From Streptomyces gobiensis (lineage in GTDB: Bacteria; Actinomycetota; Actinomycetes; Streptomycetales; Streptomycetaceae), in assembly GCF_021216675.1 (NCBI RefSeq), contig NZ_CP086120.1, positions 744,001 through 808,000 on the forward strand: 64,000 nucleotides of DNA. Reading direction: 5' to 3'. The notes beneath the pieces were generated by a model. That model made no database searches. It saw nothing but the letters and a program-made list of their open reading frames with translations, and had not been told where the DNA came from. How positions within the stretch are numbered: position 1 is the first letter of the stretch; the number at the start of each line of letters is the position of its first letter. Positions 46,902 through 55,392 of this stretch are shown here, in pieces. Made by a program: the position numbers and the translations under genes.

Positions 46902-46956
46902 CGGCGTTCGCGCGGGTCGTTCCCTCCGTAAGAGGTTCCGGAAGGAAGACGACCTG

Positions 46957-48822
46957 ATGTTCCAGCGACTGCTCAGTGACGACTGCCCGCCCTTCGCCCT
47001 GCTGCGACGGCGCACTCCCGGCCGGGACGACACCCTGGTCGAGGTCCTGATCGGCGAGGTCCGGGAGGTGGACCTGCTCTCCGGTATCCCCGAAGGTGAG
47101 CTGGGGGCGCTCGCTCTGGTGCCGTTCCGGCAGATCCGGGAGCGGGGCTTCGATGTGCGCGATGACGGGACACCGCTCAGTGTGCTGGTGCCCCACGAGC
47201 ACTGTGAGTTGCCGCTCGATGAGGTGATGGCGGCGCTGCCCGCGCATGACGTCACGGTGCGGGACGACGGCTTTGACGTCAGTGACGGGGCATATGAGGA
47301 GATCGTGCGCCGGGTCGTCGAGGACGAGATCGGGACGGGGGAAGGTGCCAACTTCGTCATCCGGCGGAACTTCGAGGGAATGATCGAGGGCTACCGGCCG
47401 CACGACGCGCTCGCGCTCTTCCGGCGGCTGCTCGCCGGGGAACGGGGCGCGTACTGGACGTATGTCGTGTACACGGGTCAGCGCACGCTGATCGGGGCGA
47501 GCCCCGAGGTGCATATAAGGATGAGCGGCGGCACCGTCGTGATGAACCCGATCAGTGGGACGTACCGCTATCCGGCGGCGGGCCCGAGCGTGGCGGGGCT
47601 TCTGGAGTTCCTCGGGGACCGCAAGGAGACCGAGGAGCTGTCGATGGTCGTCGACGAGGAGCTCAAGATGATGTGCCGGGTGGGAAACGAAGGCGGGGTC
47701 GTGGTCGGGCCACGGCTGAAGGAGATGGCGCATCTCGCACACACCGAATACGAGCTGCGGGGGCGCACCACGCTCGACGCCCGCGAGGTGCTGCGCGAGA
47801 CGATGTTCGCGGCGACCGTGACCGGCAGCCCGGTGGAGAACGCCTGCCGGGTGATCCAGCGGCACGAGCGGGGCGGACGGCGCTACTACGCGGGGGCGCT
47901 GGCGCTGTTCGGGCGGGACGCTGGGGGCGGGCAGACGCTGGACTCGCCGATTCTGATCCGTACCGCGGATATCGACAGCACGGGAAGGCTGCGGGTGCCG
48001 GTGGGGGCGACGCTCGTACGGGACTCGGACCCGGCGAGCGAGGTCGCCGAGACGCACGCGAAGGCGGCCGGGGTGCTGACCGCGCTGGGGGTACGGCCGG
48101 GACGGGGGCGGGCGGAGCGCGTACGGCCCCAGCTCGCCGAGGATCGCCGGGTGCAGGCCGCGCTGGAGGCCCGGCGGGCGGATCTGGCACCGTTCTGGCT
48201 GCGGATGCAGACCGGGGAACAACGCGGGGACACCAGGGGGGAAGTGCTGGTCGTGGACGGGGAGGACACCTTCACCTCGATGCTGGCGCATCTGCTGAGC
48301 TCCACCGGTCTGGCGGTCACGGTCCGGCGCTACGACGAGCCAGGGGTACGTGCGGTGGCGCTCGCCCACCAGGGACCGGTCGTGCTCGGCCCGGGGCCCG
48401 GCGATCCGCGTGACGCCGCCGACCCCAAGATGCGCTTCCTGCGCGGGCTCACCGCTGAGCTGTTGCGCGAGCACCGGCACGGGGTGCTCGGGGTGTGTCT
48501 GGGGCATGAACTCATCGCCGCCGAGCTCGGTCTGGAGCTGGTGCGCAAGGAGTCGCCGCACCAGGGCGCCCAGGAGCGGATCGACTTCTTCGGGCGTCCG
48601 GAGACCGTCGGCTTCTACAACTCGTACACCGCGCGCTGCGATGAGGAAGCCGCGCGTGAGCTGGCGCTGCACCGGATCGAGCTGAGCCGGGACCCGGTCA
48701 GCGGCGATGTGCACGCGCTGCGCGGGCCGGGCTTCGCGGGAGTTCAGTTCCACCCGGAGTCGGTGCTGTCCCTGGACGGGGCGGCGGTCACCGCGGAACT
48801 GCTGGCGGCTGTCCTGGTGTGA
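46957..48822 (+). CDS. Fused anthranilate synthase (TrpE-TrpG)
   Basis: Converts chorismate to anthranilate, the first tryptophan-specific step. The N-terminal chorismate-binding domain has GASPEVHIRM, MNPISGTYRY, DRKETEELSMVVDEELKMM and TVTGSPVENACRVI. The C-terminal glutamine amidotransferase domain has its nucleophile Cys near residue 515 (LGVCLGHELIAAELG) and His/Glu near residue 595 (GVQFHPESV). The ATG at 46957 with GGAAGGA upstream gives 621 aa. The fusion also occurs in phenazine PhzE, but the trpL leader strongly supports tryptophan synthesis. Confidence 0.93.
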   Translation: MFQRLLSDDCPPFALLRRRTPGRDDTLVEVLIGEVREVDLLSGIPEGELGALALVPFRQIRERGFDVRDDGTPLSVLVPHEHCELPLDEVMAALPAHDVTVRDDGFDVSDGAYEEIVRRVVEDEIGTGEGANFVIRRNFEGMIEGYRPHDALALFRRLLAGERGAYWTYVVYTGQRTLIGASPEVHIRMSGGTVVMNPISGTYRYPAAGPSVAGLLEFLGDRKETEELSMVVDEELKMMCRVGNEGGVVVGPRLKEMAHLAHTEYELRGRTTLDAREVLRETMFAATVTGSPVENACRVIQRHERGGRRYYAGALALFGRDAGGGQTLDSPILIRTADIDSTGRLRVPVGATLVRDSDPASEVAETHAKAAGVLTALGVRPGRGRAERVRPQLAEDRRVQAALEARRADLAPFWLRMQTGEQRGDTRGEVLVVDGEDTFTSMLAHLLSSTGLAVTVRRYDEPGVRAVALAHQGPVVLGPGPGDPRDAADPKMRFLRGLTAELLREHRHGVLGVCLGHELIAAELGLELVRKESPHQGAQERIDFFGRPETVGFYNSYTARCDEEAARELALHRIELSRDPVSGDVHALRGPGFAGVQFHPESVLSLDGAAVTAELLAAVLV

Positions 48823-49807
48823 CCAGGACGTCATCGCTGGTGCGGTCGGCCAGATAGTTCTCGATATTGCGGACCGTGGTGTCGATGATCTGGCCGACCA
48901 CCTCTTGTGTGTAGTACGCCTGATGCGAGGTGACCAGCACATTACTGAAGGACATCAGCCGCACCAGGGTGTCGTCGTCGATGACCTCGAGCGACTTGTC
49001 GAAGGAGAAGAGCCCGGCCTCGGCCTCGTAGACATCCAGGCCCACTCCGGTGAAGCGGCCCGCCTTCAGCTCCTCGACGAGCGCTTGAGCGTCGACCAGG
49101 CCGCCTCGGCTGGAGTTGACCAGAATGGCGTCGTCCTTCATCGAGGCGAGAGCGTTCCGGTCGATGAGGTGGTGGGTCTGTGGAAGCAGCGGCACATGCA
49201 GGCTGACCAGGTCGGACTCGGCGAGCAGCCGGGGCAGCTCGGTGTACTCCATGCCCAGCTCCACACACACCGGGTTCTCGGCGATGTCCCAGCCGAGCAG
49301 CCGCATGCCGAAGCCATGGGCGATCCGGGTGAACGCCGTGCCGATCCTGCCGGTACCGATGACCCCGACGGTACGGCCGCGCATCTCCCGGCCCAGCAGG
49401 CCATCCAGCCGGAGATCGAAGTCCCGGGTGCGGCGGGCCGACCGGATGATCCGGCGGTTGACGGCCATGGCCAGGGTCCAGGCGAACTCGGCCACGGAGT
49501 ATGGGGAGTAGTGGGTGACCCGGGCGACGGTGAAGCCGAGCTCGGCGGCGGTTTCGACGTCGATGTTGTGGAAGCCGGCGGCGCGCTGAGCGATCATCCG
49601 GGTGCCGCCCGCCGCGAGGATGTGCAGCACCTCGGAGTCAAGCTGGGCATTGACGCTGACGGTGATGACCTCATGTCCGGCGGCGAGGGGCGCGGTGTCA
49701 CGGTTCATCAGTACATCGAGGCAGCGGATCTCATACGGGGGAGCGAAGGCCTGCTCGATCAGTGGCCTCTCATCAGCCTGCACACCGAAGGCCAGAATCT
49801 CTTTCAC
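48788..49807 (-). CDS. D-lactate dehydrogenase family protein (D-2-hydroxyacid dehydrogenase)
   Basis: NAD-dependent reductase with the Rossmann motif VGVIGTGRIGTAFTRIAHGFG, substrate Arg in NSSRGGLVDAQAL, and catalytic Glu/His in YEAEAGLFSFD and SHQAYYTQEVV. The long insert AGTRMIAQRAAGFHNIDVETA is typical of the LdhA type. The 339-aa protein overlaps pfkA by 4 bp at its start (ATGA). Its 3' end overlaps the convergent anthranilate synthase gene by 35 bp. Confidence 0.92.
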   Translation of the reverse strand: MKEILAFGVQADERPLIEQAFAPPYEIRCLDVLMNRDTAPLAAGHEVITVSVNAQLDSEVLHILAAGGTRMIAQRAAGFHNIDVETAAELGFTVARVTHYSPYSVAEFAWTLAMAVNRRIIRSARRTRDFDLRLDGLLGREMRGRTVGVIGTGRIGTAFTRIAHGFGMRLLGWDIAENPVCVELGMEYTELPRLLAESDLVSLHVPLLPQTHHLIDRNALASMKDDAILVNSSRGGLVDAQALVEELKAGRFTGVGLDVYEAEAGLFSFDKSLEVIDDDTLVRLMSFSNVLVTSHQAYYTQEVVGQIIDTTVRNIENYLADRTSDDVLVTPGQPPAVPR

Positions 49808-50802
49808 CCGAAGAACACCTCATTCTCGGCATAGCGGGCCGCGTCGACGGTCTTGAGTCCGGCCACGGCCTCCGCGAGGGGTACACGGACGATGTCCGTG
49901 CCGCGCAGCGCGACCATGGCGCCCCAGTCGCCGTCATGCACCGCGTCGATGGCGTGCAGCCCGAAGCGGGTGGCGAGCCAGCGGTCGAAGGGGGAGGGGG
50001 TGCCGCCGCGCTGGATATGGCCGAGAACGGTGGTACGGGCCTCATATCCGGTGCGCCGCTCGATCTCCCGGCCCAGCCACTCGCCGATGCCCGAGAGCCC
50101 CGCGAGGTCAACCTCGCCCTCCTGGGGCAGGGCGCTGTCGGTGACGACGACGATCGGCGCGTAGGTGGCCTTGAAGCGGGATTCGATGTAGTCGCATACC
50201 CGGTTGACATCAAAGGGCTGTTCGGGGATGAGGACACAGTTGGCGCCGCCCGCCAGACCCGCGTGCACGGCGATCCAGCCGGAGTTACGGCCCATCACCT
50301 CGACCACCAGGACCCGCTGATGGGACTCGGCGGTGGTGTGCAGCCGGTCGATGGCCTCGGTGGCGACACGTACGGCGGTGTCGAAGCCAACGGTGTAGTC
50401 GGTGGCGGAGACGTCATTGTCGATGGTCTTCGGTACGCCCACACAGGGCACGCCGTGCTGATTGGCGAGGACCGCCGCCGCACCCAGGGTGTTGACGCCC
50501 CCTATGACGATGAGCGCGTCCACCTCATGCCGGGACAGGGTCTTACGGACCCGGTCGGGGCCGTCCGTATCGGCGAGCGGGTCGGTGCGGGAGGAGCCGA
50601 GGATGGTGCCGCCCCGGGGCAGGGTGCCGCGCACCGCCGGGATATCGAGCACCACGGTGTCGTCCTGGAGGACACCGCGCCAGCCGTCGCGGAAGCCGAT
50701 GAAGCCGTCGCCGTAGTCCTGTACCCCCTTGCGGACGACGGCGCGGATGACCGCGTTGAGCCCAGGGCAGTCGCTGCCGCCGGTCAGCACTCCGACCCGC
50801 AT
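49804..50802 (-). CDS. pfkA: 6-phosphofructokinase paralogue with altered donor site
   Basis: Family A phosphofructokinase, 332 aa. The catalytic PKTIDND (Asp128/Asp130) and fructose 6-phosphate contacts (MGRNSGWIA, EQPFDVN, HIQRGGTPSPFDR) are kept. The donor loop is changed: LTGGSDCPG in place of GGGDCPG, and GGVNT at 101-105 where ATP enzymes have GGDGS or GGEGT and PPi enzymes GGDDS. The loop before GIGEWLGREIE is also short. The ATG at 50802 has GAAGGGAG upstream. It is coupled to the D-lactate dehydrogenase gene. Donor and activity are uncertain. Confidence 0.88.
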   Translation of the reverse strand: MRVGVLTGGSDCPGLNAVIRAVVRKGVQDYGDGFIGFRDGWRGVLQDDTVVLDIPAVRGTLPRGGTILGSSRTDPLADTDGPDRVRKTLSRHEVDALIVIGGVNTLGAAAVLANQHGVPCVGVPKTIDNDVSATDYTVGFDTAVRVATEAIDRLHTTAESHQRVLVVEVMGRNSGWIAVHAGLAGGANCVLIPEQPFDVNRVCDYIESRFKATYAPIVVVTDSALPQEGEVDLAGLSGIGEWLGREIERRTGYEARTTVLGHIQRGGTPSPFDRWLATRFGLHAIDAVHDGDWGAMVALRGTDIVRVPLAEAVAGLKTVDAARYAENEVFFG

Positions 50803-50884
50803 GGGGTCTCCCTTCTGTACGGGCTGTACGGGGCTGTACGAGTCTGCACAGGACCCAACCCGACCACGGTACGTCAGGGGTGCC

Positions 50885-51556
50885 TCACGCGTCGTCCAAT
50901 CCACGCTCTATGGCGTAGCGCACCAGCTCCACCCGGTTGTGCAGCTGGAGCTTGCCCAGGGTGTTCTGGACATGGTTCTGCACGGTGCGGTGGGAGATGA
51001 CCAGCCGTTCGGCGATCTCCTTGTACGAGAGCCCCTTCGCCACCAGCCGCAGCACCTCGGTCTCCCGCTCGGTGAGCTGTGGGGCGGCGGGCTCATCGGC
51101 GGTCCGCGAGGCCGGTTGCCCGGCGAGCCGCCGGTACTCCCCCAGCACCAGTCCGGCCAGCCCCGGAGTGAATACCGGGTCCCCGGCGGCGGTGCTGCGG
51201 ACCGCTTCGATCAGCTCCTCCGTGCTGGCCGACTTGACCAGATAGCCGGTGGCCCCGGACTTCACCGCCTCCAGCACATCGGCGTGCTCGCCGCTGGCCG
51301 AGAGCACCAGCACCCGTAGCGTGGAACCCTCTCCCACCAGCCGTTTGCAGACCTCAACGCCGGGCAGTCCGGGCAGATTGAGGTCGAGCACCAGGACATC
51401 GGGCGTGGTGGCCTCCGCGCGGCGCACCGCCTGCGGGCCGTCTCCGGCGGTCGCCACCACATCAAAACCGGCCCCCGCCAGATCGCGGGCGACCGCGTCA
51501 CGCCACATCGGATGGTCATCGACGACCATCACCCGCACGGCCCGCGCATCAGTCAT
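50885..51556 (-). CDS. macR: MacR-like NarL/FixJ response regulator
   Basis: A 223-aa regulator. The receiver has acidic residues in VMVVDDHPMW, the phospho-Asp in VLVLDLNLPGLPG and Lys in GYLVKSAS. The C-terminal LuxR-type HTH is LTERETEVLRLVAKGLSYKEIAERLVISHRTVQNHV. It overlaps its kinase gene by 8 bp. Order and neighbours match S. coelicolor MacRS, which affects morphology and actinorhodin. The gene name rests on that synteny. Confidence 0.9.
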   Translation of the reverse strand: MTDARAVRVMVVDDHPMWRDAVARDLAGAGFDVVATAGDGPQAVRRAEATTPDVLVLDLNLPGLPGVEVCKRLVGEGSTLRVLVLSASGEHADVLEAVKSGATGYLVKSASTEELIEAVRSTAAGDPVFTPGLAGLVLGEYRRLAGQPASRTADEPAAPQLTERETEVLRLVAKGLSYKEIAERLVISHRTVQNHVQNTLGKLQLHNRVELVRYAIERGLDDA

Positions 51557-52739
51557 CTTTCGGCACCTTCAACTCGACTTCCGTACCCTGCCCCGGAATC
51601 GACACCAGCTCCGCACTGCCGCCCAGCTCCCGCAGGCGGCCCCGGATGGACAGCGATACGCCCATCCGGCCTTCGGCCTCGGCGGCCGCGAGCCGTCCAG
51701 CGGGAATGCCGGGGCCGTCGTCCCGCACGGTCACCAGCACCGCGTCCGGCTCGTCCTCCAGCAGGACCCACGCCTGCGCGCCCTCGCCCGCGTGCTTGCG
51801 GACATTGTCCAGTGCCGCGCCGACCGCGGCCGCCAGTTCCTGGGCCTTGCCCGTCGCCAGCAGCACCGGAGCGCCCGGCTCCACAAAGGTCACGCCGCGC
51901 CCGGACTGGGCGGCGAGCAGTGACCGCAGATCACTCCGCGCGTCGGTGGCCGGCTCAGCGGTGGACGAGAGTGTACTGATCACCTCGGCGGCGGATGTGG
52001 CACGGGGTTCGGGCACCACGCCGCTGGAGACCAGCGCCCGCAGCGCCACTTCCTGTTCCCCCGCGAGCCGTCCCAGCTCGGCCGCCTCACCACCGATCGC
52101 GGTGCCCCGGCGCTGCACCATGGCCAGCACCTGGAGGACGCTGTCGTGGATATCGCGGGCCAGCCGCTCCCGCTCCCGGGTGGCCGCGTCGATCCGCAGC
52201 GCTTCGGCGAGGGTGCGCTCACTGGCCCGCGCCACCTCGACGACATAGCCGATGCCGATGCTGGCCACGGTCACCAGCAGTATGTTGTGGATGGTGTCGC
52301 GGGAGAACGCGCCGCGCTCCACAATGTTGGCGATCCCGATGATCAGTGAGGCCCCGGCCGCCCAGCGCCAGCCGCCCTTGATCGCGAAGGCCAGCACGGC
52401 GCCGGCGACCCAGATGGACGGCAGGGTCGGGCCGACCCTGGCATGGACGTCGACGAGCGGGCTGATCAGGATGCCGGTGACGGCGATGGTGATGTCACCG
52501 GCGAGGAAGCGCGGGGTGCAGCGGTCGGCCGCGGAGACCTTGCCGAGGGTCGCGAAGGTCCAGACGGCGAGAAAGGCCAGAAAGACACCGCCGGGGACGG
52601 GGCGCTCGTACGCGCCGTAGTTGTAGCCGAACACGGTCACCGCATAGCAGAGGGTCAGCACCCGGTACCCGGCAAGCGCCCGCCACAGCGGCTGCTCAAC
52701 GGACATTCTCTGCGGCCCCTGCGGCGCTCTGAGCGCCAT
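51549..52739 (-). CDS. macS: MacS-like sensor histidine kinase
   Basis: A HisKA_3-type kinase partnered with the overlapping response regulator. Several N-terminal membrane segments (about residues 20-150) form the sensor. The dimerisation helix with phospho-His is ERLARDIHDSVLQVLAMVQRRG. The C-terminal ATPase has the N box (VGAALDNVRKHAGEG) and G1 box (VRDDGPGIPAG). GGGGGAG precedes two adjacent ATGs (52742 and 52739), and spacing favours 52739. Confidence 0.9.
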   Translation of the reverse strand: MALRAPQGPQRMSVEQPLWRALAGYRVLTLCYAVTVFGYNYGAYERPVPGGVFLAFLAVWTFATLGKVSAADRCTPRFLAGDITIAVTGILISPLVDVHARVGPTLPSIWVAGAVLAFAIKGGWRWAAGASLIIGIANIVERGAFSRDTIHNILLVTVASIGIGYVVEVARASERTLAEALRIDAATRERERLARDIHDSVLQVLAMVQRRGTAIGGEAAELGRLAGEQEVALRALVSSGVVPEPRATSAAEVISTLSSTAEPATDARSDLRSLLAAQSGRGVTFVEPGAPVLLATGKAQELAAAVGAALDNVRKHAGEGAQAWVLLEDEPDAVLVTVRDDGPGIPAGRLAAAEAEGRMGVSLSIRGRLRELGGSAELVSIPGQGTEVELKVPKDD

Positions 52740-52766
52740 CATCTCCCCCTGATCCCCGGTGGCGGG

Positions 52767-53525
52767 CTACGCCGCCTTCTTGTCCTGCTTCTCCTGCTTC
52801 TGGTGCTTCTCCTGCTTCTCGTCCTCGGCCTTCTGCTTCGCCGCCTCCGCGATCTGCCGCTTGGCGGCGGTCGCGTACATATCGACGTACTCCTGGCCGG
52901 AGAGCTTCATGATTTCGTACATGACCTCATCGGTCAGCGAACGCTGGATGAAACGGTCACCGTCCATGCCGTGATAGCGGCTGAAGTCCAGCGGCTTACC
53001 GATCCGGATGCCGGGGCGCATCAGCTTGGGAACGACCTTCCCCGGTGGCTGGATCTTCTCGGTGTCGATCATCGCGACCGGGATGACCGGCACTCCGGTG
53101 GCCAGCGCGATCCGCGCCAGACCACCCGGCTTGCCACGGTAGAGACGCCCATCCGGGGAACGGGTGCCCTCCGGGTAGATACCGAAGAGCTCGCCGCGCT
53201 CCAGCACATCGACAGCGCTCTTGATCGCCGCCTCCGCCGCGCCGCGCGCGCCCGAGCGGTCCACCGGGAGCTGGCCGACGCCCTTGAAGAAGGCGGCCGT
53301 CAGCTTGCCCTTCACCCCCGGTGAGGTGAAGTACTCCGCCTTCGCCACGAAGGTGACCTTCCGCTCAAGGACAGCGGGCAGGAAGAAGGAGTCGGAGAAG
53401 GACAGATGATTACTGGCCAGGATGGCCGGTCCCTCGGCCGGAATGTTCTCCAGCCCTTCCACCCAGGGCCGGAAGGCAAGCTTCAGCGACCCTCCGATGG
53501 AAAGCTTCATAGCGCCGTACAACAA
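52767..53525 (-). CDS. 1-acyl-sn-glycerol-3-phosphate acyltransferase family protein
   Basis: PlsC-like acyltransferase of phospholipid synthesis. The HX4D catalytic motif is NHLSFSD, and the phosphate-binding motif is GIYPEGTRSPDGR. The C-terminus is Lys/Gln/Glu-rich (EDEKQEKHQKQEKQDKK). I chose TTG 53525 (252 aa): AGGAGG lies 8 bases upstream. An ATG at 53510 is too far from that site. Confidence 0.9.
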   Translation of the reverse strand: MLYGAMKLSIGGSLKLAFRPWVEGLENIPAEGPAILASNHLSFSDSFFLPAVLERKVTFVAKAEYFTSPGVKGKLTAAFFKGVGQLPVDRSGARGAAEAAIKSAVDVLERGELFGIYPEGTRSPDGRLYRGKPGGLARIALATGVPVIPVAMIDTEKIQPPGKVVPKLMRPGIRIGKPLDFSRYHGMDGDRFIQRSLTDEVMYEIMKLSGQEYVDMYATAAKRQIAEAAKQKAEDEKQEKHQKQEKQDKKAA

Positions 53526-53711
53526 CCGAGGAACCTCCTGTGTCTGACGTGCAGAACCTTATCTCCCCCAGCCGCGCCAGTCCCCCGCAGCCGGGGGCGC
53601 CGCCCGGCTGCGGCGGTTCCCCGGTCCTGCTGTCCGGGCTACCCGGTGACAGAGCGCACGCGTAGGGTTGGCGGCACCCCGTTACGCGTCCGTCCCGAAT
53701 GGAGACTCACG

Positions 53712-54482
53712 GTGCCGCTGCTACCCGGGTGCGAGCCTATGCACCATGAAGGCTCAGAGATCGGCGTCCTGCTCTGTCACGGCTTCACCGGCTCGCCCCA
53801 GTCGCTGCGCCCCTGGGCGCGGTATCTCGCCGACCAGGGCCTGACCGTCTCGCTGCCACTGCTGCCCGGCCATGGCACCTGCTGGCAGGACCTGCAGCTC
53901 ACCGGCTGGCAGGACTGGTACGCGACGGTGGACCGCGAGCTGCGCACGCTGAGCGAGCGCTGTGCGCAGGTCTTCGTCTGCGGGCTGTCCATGGGGGGCG
54001 CCCTCGCGCTGCGGCTGGCCGCCAGGCACGGCGACGCGGTGACCGGGGTCACAGTGGTCAACCCGGGGATCACCTTCCCCCGGCTGGAGGGTCTCGCGCT
54101 GCCCGTGGCACGCCATCTGCTGCGGTCGTCGAAGGGCATCGCGAGCGATATCGCCAAGGGCGGCAGCAACGAGGTCGGCTACGAGCGGGTGCCGCTGCAC
54201 GCCGCGTACTCCCTGCGGAACTTCTTCCGGCTGGTTCGCACCGAGCTGCCGCAGGTCACCCAGCCCCTGCTGGTGCTGCGCAGCAGGGTTGACCATGTGG
54301 TGCCGCCGACCGACTCAGCGGTGGTGCTCAGCTCGGTGTCGTCCACCGATGTGACGGAAACGGTTTTGGAGCACAGCTACCACGTAGCCACACTGGATCA
54401 CGACGCGGAGCAGATCTTCGCGGACTCGTATGGATTCATCACCCGCCTGGCAGCGAGGAAGACGGCACGTGACGGAGCGTGA
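53712..54482 (+). CDS. Alpha/beta hydrolase (carboxylesterase/monoacylglycerol lipase-like)
   Basis: Oxyanion region LLCHGFTGSPQSLRPWA, nucleophile Ser in VCGLSMGGALALRLA, acid Asp in SRVDHVVPP, and His in LEHSYHVATLDHD complete the catalytic triad of the Est30-like family. The GTG at 53712 with GGAG upstream gives 256 aa. The gap 53526-53711 to the divergent acyltransferase gene carries a TAGGGT near 53660 that may be its -10. Confidence 0.9.
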   Translation: MPLLPGCEPMHHEGSEIGVLLCHGFTGSPQSLRPWARYLADQGLTVSLPLLPGHGTCWQDLQLTGWQDWYATVDRELRTLSERCAQVFVCGLSMGGALALRLAARHGDAVTGVTVVNPGITFPRLEGLALPVARHLLRSSKGIASDIAKGGSNEVGYERVPLHAAYSLRNFFRLVRTELPQVTQPLLVLRSRVDHVVPPTDSAVVLSSVSSTDVTETVLEHSYHVATLDHDAEQIFADSYGFITRLAARKTARDGA

Positions 54483-55137
54483 GCACGACCGCGGCGACGG
54501 CCGGGAGCCCCTTGACGAGGAGGCCGCCTGGGCCCAGATCGTCGCCGCGTATGGCGAGGAACCGCCGGAACCGCCAGGGGTGTGGCCGAAGGGCGGACCC
54601 GAGGAGCCCAGGGAGCCCAAGAAGTCCAGGGAATCCAGGGGATCCGAGGAGGAGCGCACAGAGCCGGCCGAGACCGGGGCGGATGAGGCGGACGCAAAGC
54701 CGGAGCCGGAGCCGGACGGGGACATTCTGACCAAGCCCGGTGCCGAGCGGGAGCGGGAACCGGACGGAGACGAAGAGAGCGCGCCAGAGGCCGACAAGGG
54801 CGACAAGCCGCCGCACAGTCTTACGGTCTACGCCGCCGGCACGGGCCCGCGTGACTGGGAGCCCCCGGAGCCGCCTGAGGATGAGGATCGCTTCATCCCC
54901 CCGGAGCCCCCGCCGCTTCCGCAGACCGACGCCGTCACCAAGTTCGCCTGGCTCGCCGTCCTCGGCGGTCCAGCCCTGCTCTTCGGCACGGTCCTCTTCC
55001 AGCAGGAGATGACCTGGTGGATCACCACCCTGGGCATCGGCGGTTTCCTGGGCGGCTTCGGCACACTGATCGCCCGTATGCGGGACGACCGGGATGACGA
55101 CGATTTCGGGGATCCGGGCAGAGGCGCGGTCGTATAG
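54469..55137 (+). CDS. Acidic Pro/Glu-rich membrane protein (DUF308-like tail)
   Basis: Function not known. The first roughly 155 residues are disordered, with repeated Pro/Glu/Asp (EEPPEPPGVWP, EPEPEPDGD, PPEPPEDED). The C-terminal part has two membrane segments (FAWLAVLGGPALLFGTVLF and WWITTLGIGGFLGGFGTLIA) and a short acidic tail. The GTG at 54469 has GAGGAAG upstream and overlaps the hydrolase gene by 14 bp, so they are co-transcribed. Confidence 0.82.
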   Translation: MTEREHDRGDGREPLDEEAAWAQIVAAYGEEPPEPPGVWPKGGPEEPREPKKSRESRGSEEERTEPAETGADEADAKPEPEPDGDILTKPGAEREREPDGDEESAPEADKGDKPPHSLTVYAAGTGPRDWEPPEPPEDEDRFIPPEPPPLPQTDAVTKFAWLAVLGGPALLFGTVLFQQEMTWWITTLGIGGFLGGFGTLIARMRDDRDDDDFGDPGRGAVV

Positions 55138-55254
55138 GGCAGCTCGCGGCCGCCGTTCACTGCCGGGATCGGGCAATGCGCCCGGCCCCGGCGACGCGCG
55201 ACCATTCCCTCAGTCGGCACCACTGACCAACGACTGACTCATGGGGGAAAGAGC

Positions 55255-55392
55255 ATGCTGGAACTATTGCTGATCTTCAGCGCCGTGGCACTGCTGACCG
55301 GTGGTCTGATCGCTACGGACTCCCGGCGGGGATCCGCAGCGCGGCCAGGACCGGAAGGTGGTCGGTCGCCGCGCGGAGGTCGGGCCAGGTGA
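55255..55392 (+). CDS. Candidate 45-codon membrane peptide
   Basis: An ATG preceded by gggggaaagag opens a 45-codon frame. The N-terminal 20 residues form one membrane helix (MLELLLIFSAVALLTGGLIA), followed by a basic Arg/Gly/Pro tail. It overlaps the 3' end of the convergent endonuclease-family gene by 80 bp. The hydrophobic half lies mostly outside that overlap, which favours a real gene. Confidence 0.4.
   Translation: MLELLLIFSAVALLTGGLIATDSRRGSAARPGPEGGRSPRGGRAR

Noticed and set aside
46834..48942. 702-codon minus-strand open frame
   Set aside because: Antisense to the anthranilate synthase gene, with no recognisable domain.
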